A stretch of 64,000 nucleotides of DNA from Streptomyces sp. TRM49041 (GTDB lineage Bacteria > Actinomycetota > Actinomycetes > Streptomycetales > Streptomycetaceae), in the NCBI RefSeq assembly GCF_008271805.1, contig NZ_VSRY01000062.1:1-64000 (forward strand), written 5' to 3'. The first letter of the stretch is position 1; the number at the start of each line of letters is the position of its first letter. Below the pieces are notes generated by a model. That model searched no databases. It saw only the letters and a program-made list of their open reading frames with translations, and was not told the DNA's origin. This document shows positions 43,135 to 52,045 of this stretch, in pieces. The position numbers and the translations under genes were made by a program.

Positions 43135-45144
43135 GTGCGTCTTCGCAGAGCTGCTCTGCTCACCGCTCTCCTGGTTCCACTCACGTTCGGGGCCTCCCAT
43201 TCGGAGGCCACCGGTGGACCGCCCCCGGGACACGGCACGCTGGAGCAGCACGGCGTCGTGCGCAGCGGCAGCCGGCCCATCGCCGCCGCCGAGGTGACGC
43301 TGTTCCAGGCCGGTGGCCATCCCGGCGCCGGCGCCCGTCCGCTGGCCCGCACCCGCAGCGACGCTCACGGCCGTTTCAGCCTCTCGTACCGTGCTCCGAA
43401 GGCCCCGGACGCCGTGCTGTACCTGACCGCGGACGCGAGACCGGCCGGCCACGGGCACTCCCGGGCCGCGCACCGGGTGCGGCCGGTACGGCTGGTCACG
43501 ATGATCGGCACCGGCCGTCGCACCGGCAAGGTGGTACTCAACGAGCGCACCACGGTCGCGGCGGGCTTCGCGATGGCGCAGTTCACGCAAGGGGGTGAGG
43601 TGGCAGGACGCAGCCCCGGGCTGCAGAACGCGGCGGCGGTCTCCCACAACCTGGCCGACATCGACGACGGGGCGGTGGCCGAGGCACTCGCCACCGCCCC
43701 GAACGGCGAGCAGACGTCCACTCTGCGCGCCTTCAACACGCTGGCCGACATTCTGTCCGGCTGCACCGCGGGACAGACCTGCGACACCCTCTTCGAGCTG
43801 GCCGGACATCCCGGGGCACCCGCGCCCCGGGAGACCTTCCAGGCCGTCGCGGACATCGCCCGGCTGCCCGGCAACCACGCAGCCGAACTCTTCGCGCTGG
43901 CAGAGGGCCGCACCGACTACCTGCCAAAGCTGACGAAGGCCCCCGACGCCTGGACCATCGCGTTGCGCTACGTGGGCAATGGTCACGAGCTGGACGGGCC
44001 GGGCAATGTCGCGTTCGACGCCGAAGGCACGGCATGGATCGGCAACAACTACACGTACGGCGCCGACCCCCGCAGGTCCGTCTGCGGATCCCGCATCCTG
44101 TCCCGGCTCACCCCGACCGGCCAGGACGTCCCGGGTGCCCCGTACCGCGGCGGTGGACTGTACGGGGTGGGCTTCGGTACCGCCATCGACCCCGACGGTC
44201 ATGTCTGGGCGGCCAACTTCGGCTTCCAGGGAAGCGACTGTCCGCTCGACGCGAGCCGCCTGTACCGCAGTATCTCGGAGTTCACCCCCGATGGCCGGCC
44301 CCTCTCGCCGCCGCGTGGCTGGCGGCGCGGTGACATCGTCCAGCCGCAGGGCACGGTGTCGGACCGGGAGGGAAACATCTGGGTCGCCAACTGCGGTGGC
44401 AGGAGCGTGACCCGAATCCCGCAGGGGGACGCGCACCGGGCCCGGAACATCGCACCGGGCGGTGACAGCCTGATCAAGCCGTTCGGCGTCACGGTGGACA
44501 CCCGGGGGCGTGCCTGGGTGACCGGAAACGGAAGCGACAGCGTGACGTTGCTTTCCCCGCAGGGCAGGCCCCTGCGCTCGATCACCGGCGGTGGGATCAA
44601 ACGGCCCATGGGCGTCGCCTCCGACACTCTGGGCAACGTGTGGGTGGCCAACGGCGGTGCGGTGGTGGCGCCCTGTGAGGGCACCACACCCGCCATGGTC
44701 GCCGAGGCGGTCGAGGACGTCGTCGCCCGACACGTCGACGCGTCGGTCACGCTGATCCGCCCCGACGGCACCACCCCGGCCAAGCCGTTCGTCAACGACG
44801 GCCTGTTCCTGCCCTGGGGCATCGCCGTCGACGGCAACGACACCGTCTGGGTGGCGAACTTCGGCGGTCACCGCCTGGCCAACCTGTGCGGTGCCCGCGT
44901 GTCCGCCTGCCCGCCCGGACTCCGGACGGGCGACGCGATCTCGCCGGCCGGCACCGGGTACACCAGCGACGGACTGGAACGGAACACCGCCGTCCAGATC
45001 GACCCCTCCGGCAACGTCTGGCTGGCCAACAACTGGATGACCGTGCCGCTGCAGACCAACCCCGGCGGGCACGAGATGGTGGTGTTCGTCGGGCTCGCGG
45101 CTCCGGTGCGGACGCCACTGCTCGGACCGCCCCGCCATCTCTGA
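43135..45144 (+). CDS. secreted NHL-repeat / Vgb-like beta-propeller protein
   Basis: This exported protein of 669 aa probably binds ligands or glycans rather than catalysing. GTG 43135 follows GAAAGGGAACTCTC; the signal peptide is RRAALLTALLVPLTFGASHS. Residues 35-100 look like a carboxypeptidase-regulatory-like (transthyretin-type) domain (GVVRSGSRPIAAAEVTLFQA). A helical region (about 140-250) with a TGCTAGQTCD-type cysteine pair follows. From about residue 280 there are six or so NHL/Vgb-like blades marked by recurring phrases such as NVAFDAEGTAWIGNNYTYGA, GTAIDPDGHVWAANFGFQGS and GIAVDGNDTVWVANFGGHRL. Homologous secreted propellers occur in Streptomyces without known function. Confidence 0.82.
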   Translation: MRLRRAALLTALLVPLTFGASHSEATGGPPPGHGTLEQHGVVRSGSRPIAAAEVTLFQAGGHPGAGARPLARTRSDAHGRFSLSYRAPKAPDAVLYLTADARPAGHGHSRAAHRVRPVRLVTMIGTGRRTGKVVLNERTTVAAGFAMAQFTQGGEVAGRSPGLQNAAAVSHNLADIDDGAVAEALATAPNGEQTSTLRAFNTLADILSGCTAGQTCDTLFELAGHPGAPAPRETFQAVADIARLPGNHAAELFALAEGRTDYLPKLTKAPDAWTIALRYVGNGHELDGPGNVAFDAEGTAWIGNNYTYGADPRRSVCGSRILSRLTPTGQDVPGAPYRGGGLYGVGFGTAIDPDGHVWAANFGFQGSDCPLDASRLYRSISEFTPDGRPLSPPRGWRRGDIVQPQGTVSDREGNIWVANCGGRSVTRIPQGDAHRARNIAPGGDSLIKPFGVTVDTRGRAWVTGNGSDSVTLLSPQGRPLRSITGGGIKRPMGVASDTLGNVWVANGGAVVAPCEGTTPAMVAEAVEDVVARHVDASVTLIRPDGTTPAKPFVNDGLFLPWGIAVDGNDTVWVANFGGHRLANLCGARVSACPPGLRTGDAISPAGTGYTSDGLERNTAVQIDPSGNVWLANNWMTVPLQTNPGGHEMVVFVGLAAPVRTPLLGPPRHL

Positions 45145-45545
45145 CCGGTGAGGGGCCCGGGGCGGTACCGCCGGATCTTCACTCGGCGTCCGCTCCCGCC
45201 CCCGGGCGGGGCTGTTCCAGGGCTGCGGGGATCGCTTCCGGACGCTACGACCGCAGCGATCCCCGCCGGGCGTCCGGACCGTGACGGTCCACGCCGGTCC
45301 GACCGGGAGGGGCGAAGGGGACGGCGTACGGGACGGGGGAACCGAGACGGGGGAACCGAGACGGGCGACCGGGACACGACCGGGGACACGAGGCCGCCCA
45401 AGCGGGCGCCCCGCGCAGCACGGGACGGGTCGATCGCGAAGCGCTGTGGCGCCTGGAGGCGGCCGTGGGCCGCGGCGAGGCCGCGACGGTGGCGGACGAC
45501 ATGCGTACGGTGCCGCCGCGGGTGCTCCGGCCCCGTCGGCCGCCG
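45145..45545. other. gene-free interval with imperfect GC-rich repeats
   Basis: No supported gene. It contains imperfect repeats of GGGGAACCGAGAC around 45336-45362. Both adjoining genes (NHL protein and kptA) converge here. Confidence 0.5.
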
Positions 45546-46088
45546 CTACTCCTGGAACCGCAGATAGCGCGTGGGCACCGCGTCCGTGAGCCAGACCCCG
45601 TTGGCGCTGACGTGGAAGACGTGCCCGTCGCGGTGCATGGCGCCCGCGTCCACGGACAGCACGACGGGCCTGCCCCGCCGTGCCCCGACCCTGGTCGCCG
45701 TCTCCCGGTCGGGCGACAGGTGGACGTGGTGGCGGGCCATCGGGCGGAGGCCCTCGGCGCGGATCGCGGCCAGGTTCGCGGCCACGGTGCCGTGGTAGAG
45801 GTACGCGGGCGGGGTGGCCGGCGGCAGGCCGAGGTCCACGTCGACGGTGTGGCCCTGACTGGCCCGGATGCGGTCGCCGTCGATGGTGAAGCGTCGCTTG
45901 TCGTTCACGGCCACGACGTGCTCCAGCTCGGCGCGGCTGAGGGGCATGCCGTGCCGGGCCATGGCACGCAGCAGGTCGTCGACCGCGACCCAGCCGTGCG
46001 GGTCGAGGACGAGTCCGATCCGCCCGGGCTGGTGGCGCAGATGCCGTGAGAGGTACTTCGACACCTTCACGGTGCGTCTTCCGTCCAT
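45546..46088 (-). CDS. kptA: RNA 2'-phosphotransferase (KptA/Tpt1)
   Basis: KptA transfers an internal 2'-phosphate from RNA to NAD+, making ADP-ribose 1''-2'' cyclic phosphate; in yeast this finishes tRNA splicing, while the bacterial role is unsettled. The 180-aa product from ATG 46088 shows the family core KVSKYLSRHLRHQPGRIGLV, GWVAVDDLLRAMARHGMPLS, NDKRRFTIDGDRIRASQGH, YLYHGTVAANLAAIRAEGL, and HHVHLSPDRETATRVGARRG. The Arg-His-Arg-Arg catalytic residues reside in these motifs and are all present. It lies downstream of three DnaA-like boxes in its promoter region. Confidence 0.93.
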   Translation of the reverse strand: MDGRRTVKVSKYLSRHLRHQPGRIGLVLDPHGWVAVDDLLRAMARHGMPLSRAELEHVVAVNDKRRFTIDGDRIRASQGHTVDVDLGLPPATPPAYLYHGTVAANLAAIRAEGLRPMARHHVHLSPDRETATRVGARRGRPVVLSVDAGAMHRDGHVFHVSANGVWLTDAVPTRYLRFQE

Positions 46089-46146
46089 GACGGAAGCGTG
46101 GCAGGGATCACGCCCGTCCCGCCACAGAAAATTCCGTGAGCAGGTT

Positions 46147-46200
46147 TGGTCCACAATCAACTCGTGTTATCCACAGGAAGATGGGCGATTCTGTGGACAA
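46147..46200. promoter_or_regulatory. group of three DnaA boxes
   Basis: TGGTCCACA (46147-46155), TTATCCACA (46167-46175) and TTGTCCACA on the minus strand (46192-46200) lie within 54 bp, between the MerR gene stop and the kptA start. Two are perfect matches to the Streptomyces/E. coli box. Confidence 0.75.
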
Positions 46201-46213
46201 CTAGCGGCCTCTC

Positions 46214-47197
46214 TCAGGGGCTTGGGGCTCCTTCGGCCGCTTCCCGGGCCCGCGCGGTGAGTGCGTCCAGTGTCCTTGCCTGCACCTCGCGCTCGGCGGC
46301 CGCCGCGATGAACGCCGGGGCGTTGGCCGCGCCCACCAGCCCGTGCACCGCCTGGACGGTCGCGGCGGGAAGGACGACGGCCCGGTGTTCGTCGTCCCGG
46401 GCCGGCGGCCCTCCGGGGGTGAGGTGCTGCTGGAGGTGGCGGGTCGCGAAGATCCGCATCGCGCGGGCCAGCTCGGCGTCCACCGTCTGCTGGGCGAGCG
46501 GCCGCAGCCGCCGCACCAGCGAGGCCGCCTCGGCCGCGTCCTCGTCCGTCGGTGGCCGGTGGCCGAGGTAGCGGGCGAATACATGCTCCGTGGTGAACTC
46601 CAGGAACCGGGCCGCTATGTGCTCCACCTGGGCGCGCAGCTCCCGGAGGTGCCCGGCGATGGCGAGCAGCGGCACCCCGGCCGTGTACAGCTCGGCCGCC
46701 ACGGCCAGCTCCTGCGGGCTCGGCACCAGAAACTCGTCGTCCCGCCCCGGGACACGCTCCAGCACACCCAGCTCGACGGCTTCCTGGACGGCCCGCTCGT
46801 CCGGGGTGCCGCCGAACGTGGCGTCGAGCTCCGCGCGCGTGATCCGGTCGGCCTGCTCGTCCGTCCACGGCCCGTTCACCTCGGCGACCAGGCCGAGCAC
46901 GCCGCCCAGGCCCCGGCCGGCGTCCCATGCCTCCAGCAGCTCCTTGATGGACGCCAGGGTGTAGCCCCGGTCGAGCAGGTCGGCGATCTGCCGGAGACGG
47001 GCCAGATGGGCGTCCCCGTACACGTTCGACCGGCCGCGCCGCTCGGGCCTGGGCAGCAGGCCGCGGTCCTGGTAGGCGCGGATCGTCCGGACCGTGGCGC
47101 CGCTGAGATGCGCCAGGTCCTCGATCCGGTACTCGGCCGCCGGACGCCCGGCCACCTTCTCGTCCACAGGTCTTCCGCCTGCCGGCTGCTCGGACAC
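46214..47197 (-). CDS. MerR-family transcriptional regulator
   Basis: The 327-aa regulator has an N-terminal MerR winged helix at about residues 22-90 (RIEDLAHLSGATVRTIRAYQ, DRGLLPRPERRGRSNVYGDA, LRQIADLLDRGYTLASIKEL). A helical effector-like region follows (ELAVAAELYTAGVPLLAIAG, then HIAARFLEFTTEHVF) and a C-terminal AAA-rich tail. The C-terminal domain is larger than that of metal-sensing MerR proteins and lacks cysteine ligands, suggesting an organic effector. It is separated from the upstream hydrolase-SDR gene by 149 nt on the same strand. The target is unknown. Confidence 0.88.
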   Translation of the reverse strand: MSEQPAGGRPVDEKVAGRPAAEYRIEDLAHLSGATVRTIRAYQDRGLLPRPERRGRSNVYGDAHLARLRQIADLLDRGYTLASIKELLEAWDAGRGLGGVLGLVAEVNGPWTDEQADRITRAELDATFGGTPDERAVQEAVELGVLERVPGRDDEFLVPSPQELAVAAELYTAGVPLLAIAGHLRELRAQVEHIAARFLEFTTEHVFARYLGHRPPTDEDAAEAASLVRRLRPLAQQTVDAELARAMRIFATRHLQQHLTPGGPPARDDEHRAVVLPAATVQAVHGLVGAANAPAFIAAAAEREVQARTLDALTARAREAAEGAPSP

Positions 47198-47346
47198 ACT
47201 CGCTCCTTACCGCCCCGCGCCGTCCTGTCAGGGATGGTACGGCCGCCGCCGCGCCCGGCTGGGGGCGGAGGTACCAGGAGGCCGGTCCGCGTTGTCGCCA
47301 TGTGTGTCCACCGGCGGTGCGGTGGTCGCCCGGACCGCCTACGCCC

Positions 47347-49116
47347 TCACAGCGGCGGCGACAGCCTCGCTATCCCCCGTAGTGCCCTCGGCGCGAACCG
47401 GGACATGAGCAGGGCTCCCCGGGCCTCCGGGGTCACCGGCACCACCGCCCGGTTCTCCACGACGGCCCGCAGGATCGCCTCGGCGACCTTCTCCGGGGGG
47501 TAGTTCCGCAGCCCGTACAGCCGAGACGTGCGCTTGCGCAGCCGCTTCTGCTCCTCCTCCGGTACCCCCGCGAAGTGCGCCGTCGACGCGATGCCGGTGT
47601 TCACGATGCCCGGGCAGATCGCCGTGACCCCGATGCCCTGCCCGGCCAGCTCCGCCCGCAGGCACTCGCTGAGCATCAGCACCGCCGCCTTCGACGTGCT
47701 GTACGCGGGCAGTGCCTTCGACGGCTGGTAGGCGGCGGCAGACGCCGTGTTCACGATGTGGCCGCCCTGGCCGCGCTCGGCCATCTGCCTGCCGAAGATC
47801 CGGCAGCCGTGGATCACACCCCACAGATTGACGTCCAGGACCTTCTTCCAGTCCTCGCTCGTCGTGTCGAAGAACGACCCCGACAGGCCGATCCCGGCGT
47901 TGTTGACCAGCACGTCCACCGTGCCGTGCTCGGCGGCGACCTTCGCGGCGAGCTTCTCCATCGCCTGTTCGTCGCTGACGTCGGCCACCTCGGCCCACGC
48001 CCCGGGCGCTCCGAGCAACCGGGACAGCTCCGCCGTGCGCGACGCGCTCTCCGCGTCCCGGTCGACGGCCACGACCCGCGCCCCGGCCTCGGCGAACGCG
48101 AACGCCGTGGCCCGCCCGATACCGCTGCCCGCGCCGGTCACGAGCACCAGCTGCCCGCCGAACCGGTCCGCGTACCGCCGCCCCGAGGCGACCGGGGCCG
48201 GTACCTCCGCGCCCTTCTCCTCGTGCGCCGTCACGAACTCGCTGATCCACCCGGCGAGCTGTTCCGGCCGCGTGCGCGGTACCCAGTGCTTCGCCGGGAG
48301 CGTGCGCCGCACCAACTGCGGGGCCCACAACGCCAGCTCGTCGTACAGCCGCTCCGACAGGAAGACATCACCGGTCGGCGTGATCAGCTGCACCGGCGCG
48401 TGCGCGTAGGCGTCCGAGCGCGGGCGCAGCAGCCGCGCCCGGACGTTGTCCCGGTACAGCCACGCGCCGTGCGCCGCGTCCGTCGGCAGTGACGCCGTCG
48501 GGTAGCTGTCGCCCGGCACCTTCTCGACCCGGCGGAGGATCGCCGGCCACCGCTTGCCGAGCGGCCCGCGCCAGGCGAGCTCCGGGAGCACCGGGGTGTG
48601 CAGCAGGTACACATACCAGGACTTGGCGCCCTGGCCGAGCAGCTGCCCCACGCGGCGCGGGGTGGGCCGGACGACCCGCTGCTTGATCCAGTGTCCGAAG
48701 TGGTCGAGGGAAGGCCCCGACATGGACGTGAACGAAGCGATCCGGCCCTCGGTGCGCTTCACCGTGACGAACTCCCAGGACTGGACGGACCCCCAGTCGT
48801 GCCCGACCAGGTGCACCGGCCGGTCCGGGCTGACCGCGTCCGCGACCGCCAGGAAGTCGTCCGTCAGCTTCTCCAGCGTGAACCCGCCGCGCAGCGGCAC
48901 CGGCGCCGTGGACCGGCCGTGCCCCCGTACGTCGTACAGAACGACATGGAACCGCTCGGCGAGCCGCAGCGCGACCTCCGACCACACCTCCTTCGAGTCG
49001 GGGTAGCCGTGGACCAGCACGACCGTGGGCCGGTCGCGGTCGCCCAGCTCGGCGACGCACAACTCGATCCCGCCCGTACGAACCCAGCGCTCCCGCGCAC
49101 CCCTCAGCAGACTCAT
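47347..49116 (-). CDS. alpha/beta-hydrolase - short-chain dehydrogenase fusion
   Basis: This two-domain 589-aa enzyme has an N-terminal alpha/beta hydrolase (about residues 12-290: VVLVHGYPDSKEVWSEVALR, LVGHDWGSVQSWEF with the DWGS nucleophile elbow typical of epoxide-hydrolase/dehalogenase types, and LPAKHWVPRTRPEQL with a catalytic His). The C-terminal classical SDR (about 315-580) has LVTGAGSGIGRATAFAFAEA, DVLVNNAGIGLSGSFFDTTS, and the active-site pair YSTSK. In the elbow motif the nucleophile is Asp (HDWG). The fusion suggests consecutive steps on one lipophilic substrate. Its ATG overlaps the stop of the M24 peptidase gene (ATGA). Confidence 0.88.
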   Translation of the reverse strand: MSLLRGARERWVRTGGIELCVAELGDRDRPTVVLVHGYPDSKEVWSEVALRLAERFHVVLYDVRGHGRSTAPVPLRGGFTLEKLTDDFLAVADAVSPDRPVHLVGHDWGSVQSWEFVTVKRTEGRIASFTSMSGPSLDHFGHWIKQRVVRPTPRRVGQLLGQGAKSWYVYLLHTPVLPELAWRGPLGKRWPAILRRVEKVPGDSYPTASLPTDAAHGAWLYRDNVRARLLRPRSDAYAHAPVQLITPTGDVFLSERLYDELALWAPQLVRRTLPAKHWVPRTRPEQLAGWISEFVTAHEEKGAEVPAPVASGRRYADRFGGQLVLVTGAGSGIGRATAFAFAEAGARVVAVDRDAESASRTAELSRLLGAPGAWAEVADVSDEQAMEKLAAKVAAEHGTVDVLVNNAGIGLSGSFFDTTSEDWKKVLDVNLWGVIHGCRIFGRQMAERGQGGHIVNTASAAAYQPSKALPAYSTSKAAVLMLSECLRAELAGQGIGVTAICPGIVNTGIASTAHFAGVPEEEQKRLRKRTSRLYGLRNYPPEKVAEAILRAVVENRAVVPVTPEARGALLMSRFAPRALRGIARLSPPL

Positions 49117-49976
49117 ACGGCCGCCTCCTCGGTCCAGCGCCGCACGTGCGGCAGGTCGTCGTCAAGCCAGAACGCGCTCTGCTCCGGGTCCTTGGAGTCG
49201 GTCACCACGAGCAGCTCCTCGAACTTCACGCCCGTACCCCGGAATCCGAGATGCGGCTCGACCGCCCACAGGCCCGGCTGCGGCGGGTGGTCGGAGAACG
49301 TGTACGGGGACCACAGCGGCGACCAGCCCTCCCGGTGCCCGTGCAGCGCGTCGCCCGCCAGCCCCTTCAGCGCCTGTGTGCCGAACCCGAACAGCGTCGG
49401 CGACCAGCGCCGCTCCCGCACCCGGCCCACCTTGTGGGCGATCACCCCGAACGGATACGCGCGGTGCCGGTTGGCGTACCCCTGACGGACCATGAGCCGG
49501 TCCACGTCCTCGTAGATCTCCCGCAGCGGCCTGCGCTCTCGCACCTCGCGCAGGATCAGCTCGCGGTGCCCCCGCAGATCGGCGAGCAGCCTGTCGTGCA
49601 CCGGGTTCAGACCGAGACAGCCCGAGTAGCCGATATCCGCCGTGAAGCCCTTGTACACGGGCGCCATGTCGAGGATGAACGGCATCCCCGGCTCCAGCCG
49701 CCGGCCGGTGGGGAAGAACTGCAGCGGTATCCGGAAGTTCGCGAACGCCGTGCGGTCGCCGAACCAGGCGAACGGCAGATGGAACCAGTCGCGCACCCCA
49801 CGCTCCCGCAGCCACTCCCGCTGCATCCGCGCCGCCTCACGCTCCGTCACCCCCGGCTTGAGCTGCGCGGCCACCGCCTCCGCGCACTCGTACGCCAGGC
49901 GCTGCACCTCCCTGAACCCGCGCAGCTCCGCGCCCGGTCCAGCCCCTACCTCCGCCGCTGCCGTCACTGCTGCCAT
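49113..49976 (-). CDS. M24 family metallopeptidase-fold protein
   Basis: This 287-aa protein has a pita-bread (methionine aminopeptidase/prolidase) fold. ATG 49976 follows GGCGGG. It shows RLAYECAEAVAAQLKPGVTE, RDWFHLPFAWFGDRTAFANF, LEPGMPFILDMAPVYKGFTA with the first metal Asp, and ADIGYSGCLG with the second. HREGWSPLWSPYTFSDHPPQ and the late GLWAVEPHLGFRGTGVKFEE carry the remaining likely ligands (His, Glu, Glu). Canonical spacing is altered, so it could be a divergent peptidase or creatinase-like hydrolase. It is translationally coupled to the hydrolase-SDR fusion, so a shared pathway is likely. Confidence 0.85.
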   Translation of the reverse strand: MAAVTAAAEVGAGPGAELRGFREVQRLAYECAEAVAAQLKPGVTEREAARMQREWLRERGVRDWFHLPFAWFGDRTAFANFRIPLQFFPTGRRLEPGMPFILDMAPVYKGFTADIGYSGCLGLNPVHDRLLADLRGHRELILREVRERRPLREIYEDVDRLMVRQGYANRHRAYPFGVIAHKVGRVRERRWSPTLFGFGTQALKGLAGDALHGHREGWSPLWSPYTFSDHPPQPGLWAVEPHLGFRGTGVKFEELLVVTDSKDPEQSAFWLDDDLPHVRRWTEEAAV

Positions 49977-50195
49977 GACACCCGCCTGTCCGTAGGCGAC
50001 CCAATGCGGTACGCGTCCGTAACTTGACACCAATGAATGTGACAATGACCGGCGGCGACGTCAAGGGGCAAGCACGACCTGTGGAAAACCCCCGACCGCG
50101 TACGCCTCCCGTACGGGGCCCTACTCCTCGAGTCGGAGAGGGATACAGCCGCCAGGGCTGACGTTCGCTGTGGCCCGCGCCACTACCTTCGAAAC

Positions 50196-51170
50196 GTGAC
50201 TGTGATCGCCACCGAAAGCCTCAGCAAGCGGTTCCCCAGGGTGACCGCTCTCGACCGGCTCTCCCTGGACATCGGGCCCGGTGTGACCGGACTGGTGGGT
50301 GCCAACGGAGCCGGCAAGTCCACCATGATCAAAATCCTGCTCGGTCTGTCCCCGGCCACCGAGGGGCGTGCCGAAGTGCTCGGCCTCGACGTCGCGACCA
50401 GCGGCCCCGCCATCCGCGAGCGCGTCGGCTACATGCCGGAGCACGACTGCCTGCCGCCCGACGTCTCGGCCACCGAGTTCGTCGTCCATATGGCGCGCAT
50501 GTCCGGCCTGCCGCCCGCCGCGGCACGCGAGCGCACCGCGGACACGCTCCGCCACGTCGGCCTGTACGAGGAGCGCTACCGCCCCATGGGCGGCTACTCG
50601 ACCGGCATGAAGCAGCGCGTGAAGCTCGCCCAGGCCCTCGTACACGACCCGCAGCTGGTCCTCCTCGACGAGCCGACCAACGGCCTCGACCCGGTCGGCC
50701 GCGACGAGATGCTCGGTCTCATCCGCCGCGTCTGGACGGACTTCGGCATCTCGGTGCTGGTCACCTCACACCTGCTCGGCGAGCTGGAGCGGACCTGTGA
50801 CCACGTCGTCGTCATCGACGGCGGCAGCCTCCTGCGCTCCAGCTCCACCAGCGACTTCACGCAGACCACGACGACCGTCGCCGTCGAGGTCACCGACTCC
50901 GACACACACCCCGACGGCACCGCCGCCCTCCGCGCCGCCCTCACCGCCGCCGGAGTCACCCTCCACGCGCGCGTGGAGGACGGCCTGCCGGGCGCCGGCC
51001 ATATCCTCCTCATGGAGGCGACCGGCGACGACATCTACGACACCGTGCGCGACACCGTCGCCGACCTGGGGCTCGGCCTCGTCCGCATGGAACAGCGCCG
51101 CCACCACATCGCCGAGGTGTTCCGCCCCGAGGCCGCGGCCGGCCAGTCCCTGGAGGTACAGGCCCGATGA
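50196..51170 (+). CDS. ABC-2 transporter ATP-binding protein
   Basis: This is the first of two ATPases in a four-gene exporter operon. In the 324-aa protein the Walker A is GANGAGKST (about residues 33-41), the signature motif STGMKQRVKLAQALVHDP, Walker B LVLLDEPTNGLDP and the H-loop VLVTSHLLGELE. The last about 100 residues (DFTQTTTTVAVEVTDSDTHP onward) form a small C-terminal domain found in the DrrA/CcmA group. The GTG start has little Shine-Dalgarno and may be leaderless or weakly initiated. It overlaps the next gene by 4 nt. The substrate could be a lipid, peptide or drug. Confidence 0.93.
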   Translation: MTVIATESLSKRFPRVTALDRLSLDIGPGVTGLVGANGAGKSTMIKILLGLSPATEGRAEVLGLDVATSGPAIRERVGYMPEHDCLPPDVSATEFVVHMARMSGLPPAAARERTADTLRHVGLYEERYRPMGGYSTGMKQRVKLAQALVHDPQLVLLDEPTNGLDPVGRDEMLGLIRRVWTDFGISVLVTSHLLGELERTCDHVVVIDGGSLLRSSSTSDFTQTTTTVAVEVTDSDTHPDGTAALRAALTAAGVTLHARVEDGLPGAGHILLMEATGDDIYDTVRDTVADLGLGLVRMEQRRHHIAEVFRPEAAAGQSLEVQAR

Positions 51171-52045
51171 GTACCCAGACGCAGATCCACAACATCGGGT
51201 ACCGCAAGTACGACGGCCCCCGCCTCGGCCGCGCCTACGCGCGCAGGTCGCTGTACACGCAGTCTCTGCGCGGCGCCTATGGACTCGGCCGCAGCGCCAA
51301 GTCCAAGGTCCTGCCGATGATCCTTTTCGGCGTCATGTGCGTACCGGCGCTGATCATCGTCGCGGTCGCCGTCGCCACCAAGGCCAGCGCCCTGAGCGTC
51401 GACTACACCCGCTACGCGATCCTCATGCAGCTGGTCATCGCCCTGTACGTGGCCTCCCAGGCGCCCCAGTCCGTCTCCCGCGACCTGCGCTTCAAGAGTG
51501 TCCCGCTGTACTTCTCCCGCCCCATCGAACGGGCCGACTACGTCCTCGCCAAGTACGGCGCGATGGCGTCCGCGCTGTTCATCCTGACCGCCGCGCCGCT
51601 GCTCGTCCTCTACGTGGGGGCGCTGCTCGCCGAGATGGACTTCTCCGACCAGACCGAGGGCTTCGCGCAGGGGTTGGTGTCCGTGGCGCTGCTGTCGCTC
51701 CTCTTCGGCGGAATCGGCCTCGTCCTGGCAGCCCTGACACCCCGTCGGGGCTTCGGCGTCGCCGCCGTCATCGCGGCGCTCGTCATCTCGTACGGCGCCG
51801 TCTCCACCGTCCAGGCCATCGCCTGGGGCACCGACAACCTCGACGCCGTGACCTGGCTCGGCCTCTTCTCGCCGATCACCCTCATCGACGGCGTGCAGAC
51901 CGCCTTCCTCGGCGCGGCGTCCTCCTTCCCGGGCAACACCGGACCCGACGCCGTCGCAGGCGCGGTCTATGTGCTGGTCGTCCTCGGACTCATCGCCGGT
52001 TCGTACGCCGCTCTGATGCTCCGCTACCGAAAGGTCGGGCTGTGA
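51167..52045 (+). CDS. ABC-2 type permease
   Basis: This 292-aa integral membrane protein has about six hydrophobic helices, for example MILFGVMCVPALIIVAVAVA, YGAMASALFILTAAPLLVLY, and AGAVYVLVVLGLIAGSYAAL. The cytoplasmic N-terminus (HNIGYRKYDGPRLGRAYARR) is the recurring beginning of this ABC-2 subgroup. Amino acids between helices 2 and 3 (VSRDLRFKSVPLYFSRPIER) form the conserved coupling segment, which also appears in the later permease of this operon as KPVKRP. It overlaps both neighbouring ATPases by 4 nt. Confidence 0.9.
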   Translation: MSTQTQIHNIGYRKYDGPRLGRAYARRSLYTQSLRGAYGLGRSAKSKVLPMILFGVMCVPALIIVAVAVATKASALSVDYTRYAILMQLVIALYVASQAPQSVSRDLRFKSVPLYFSRPIERADYVLAKYGAMASALFILTAAPLLVLYVGALLAEMDFSDQTEGFAQGLVSVALLSLLFGGIGLVLAALTPRRGFGVAAVIAALVISYGAVSTVQAIAWGTDNLDAVTWLGLFSPITLIDGVQTAFLGAASSFPGNTGPDAVAGAVYVLVVLGLIAGSYAALMLRYRKVGL

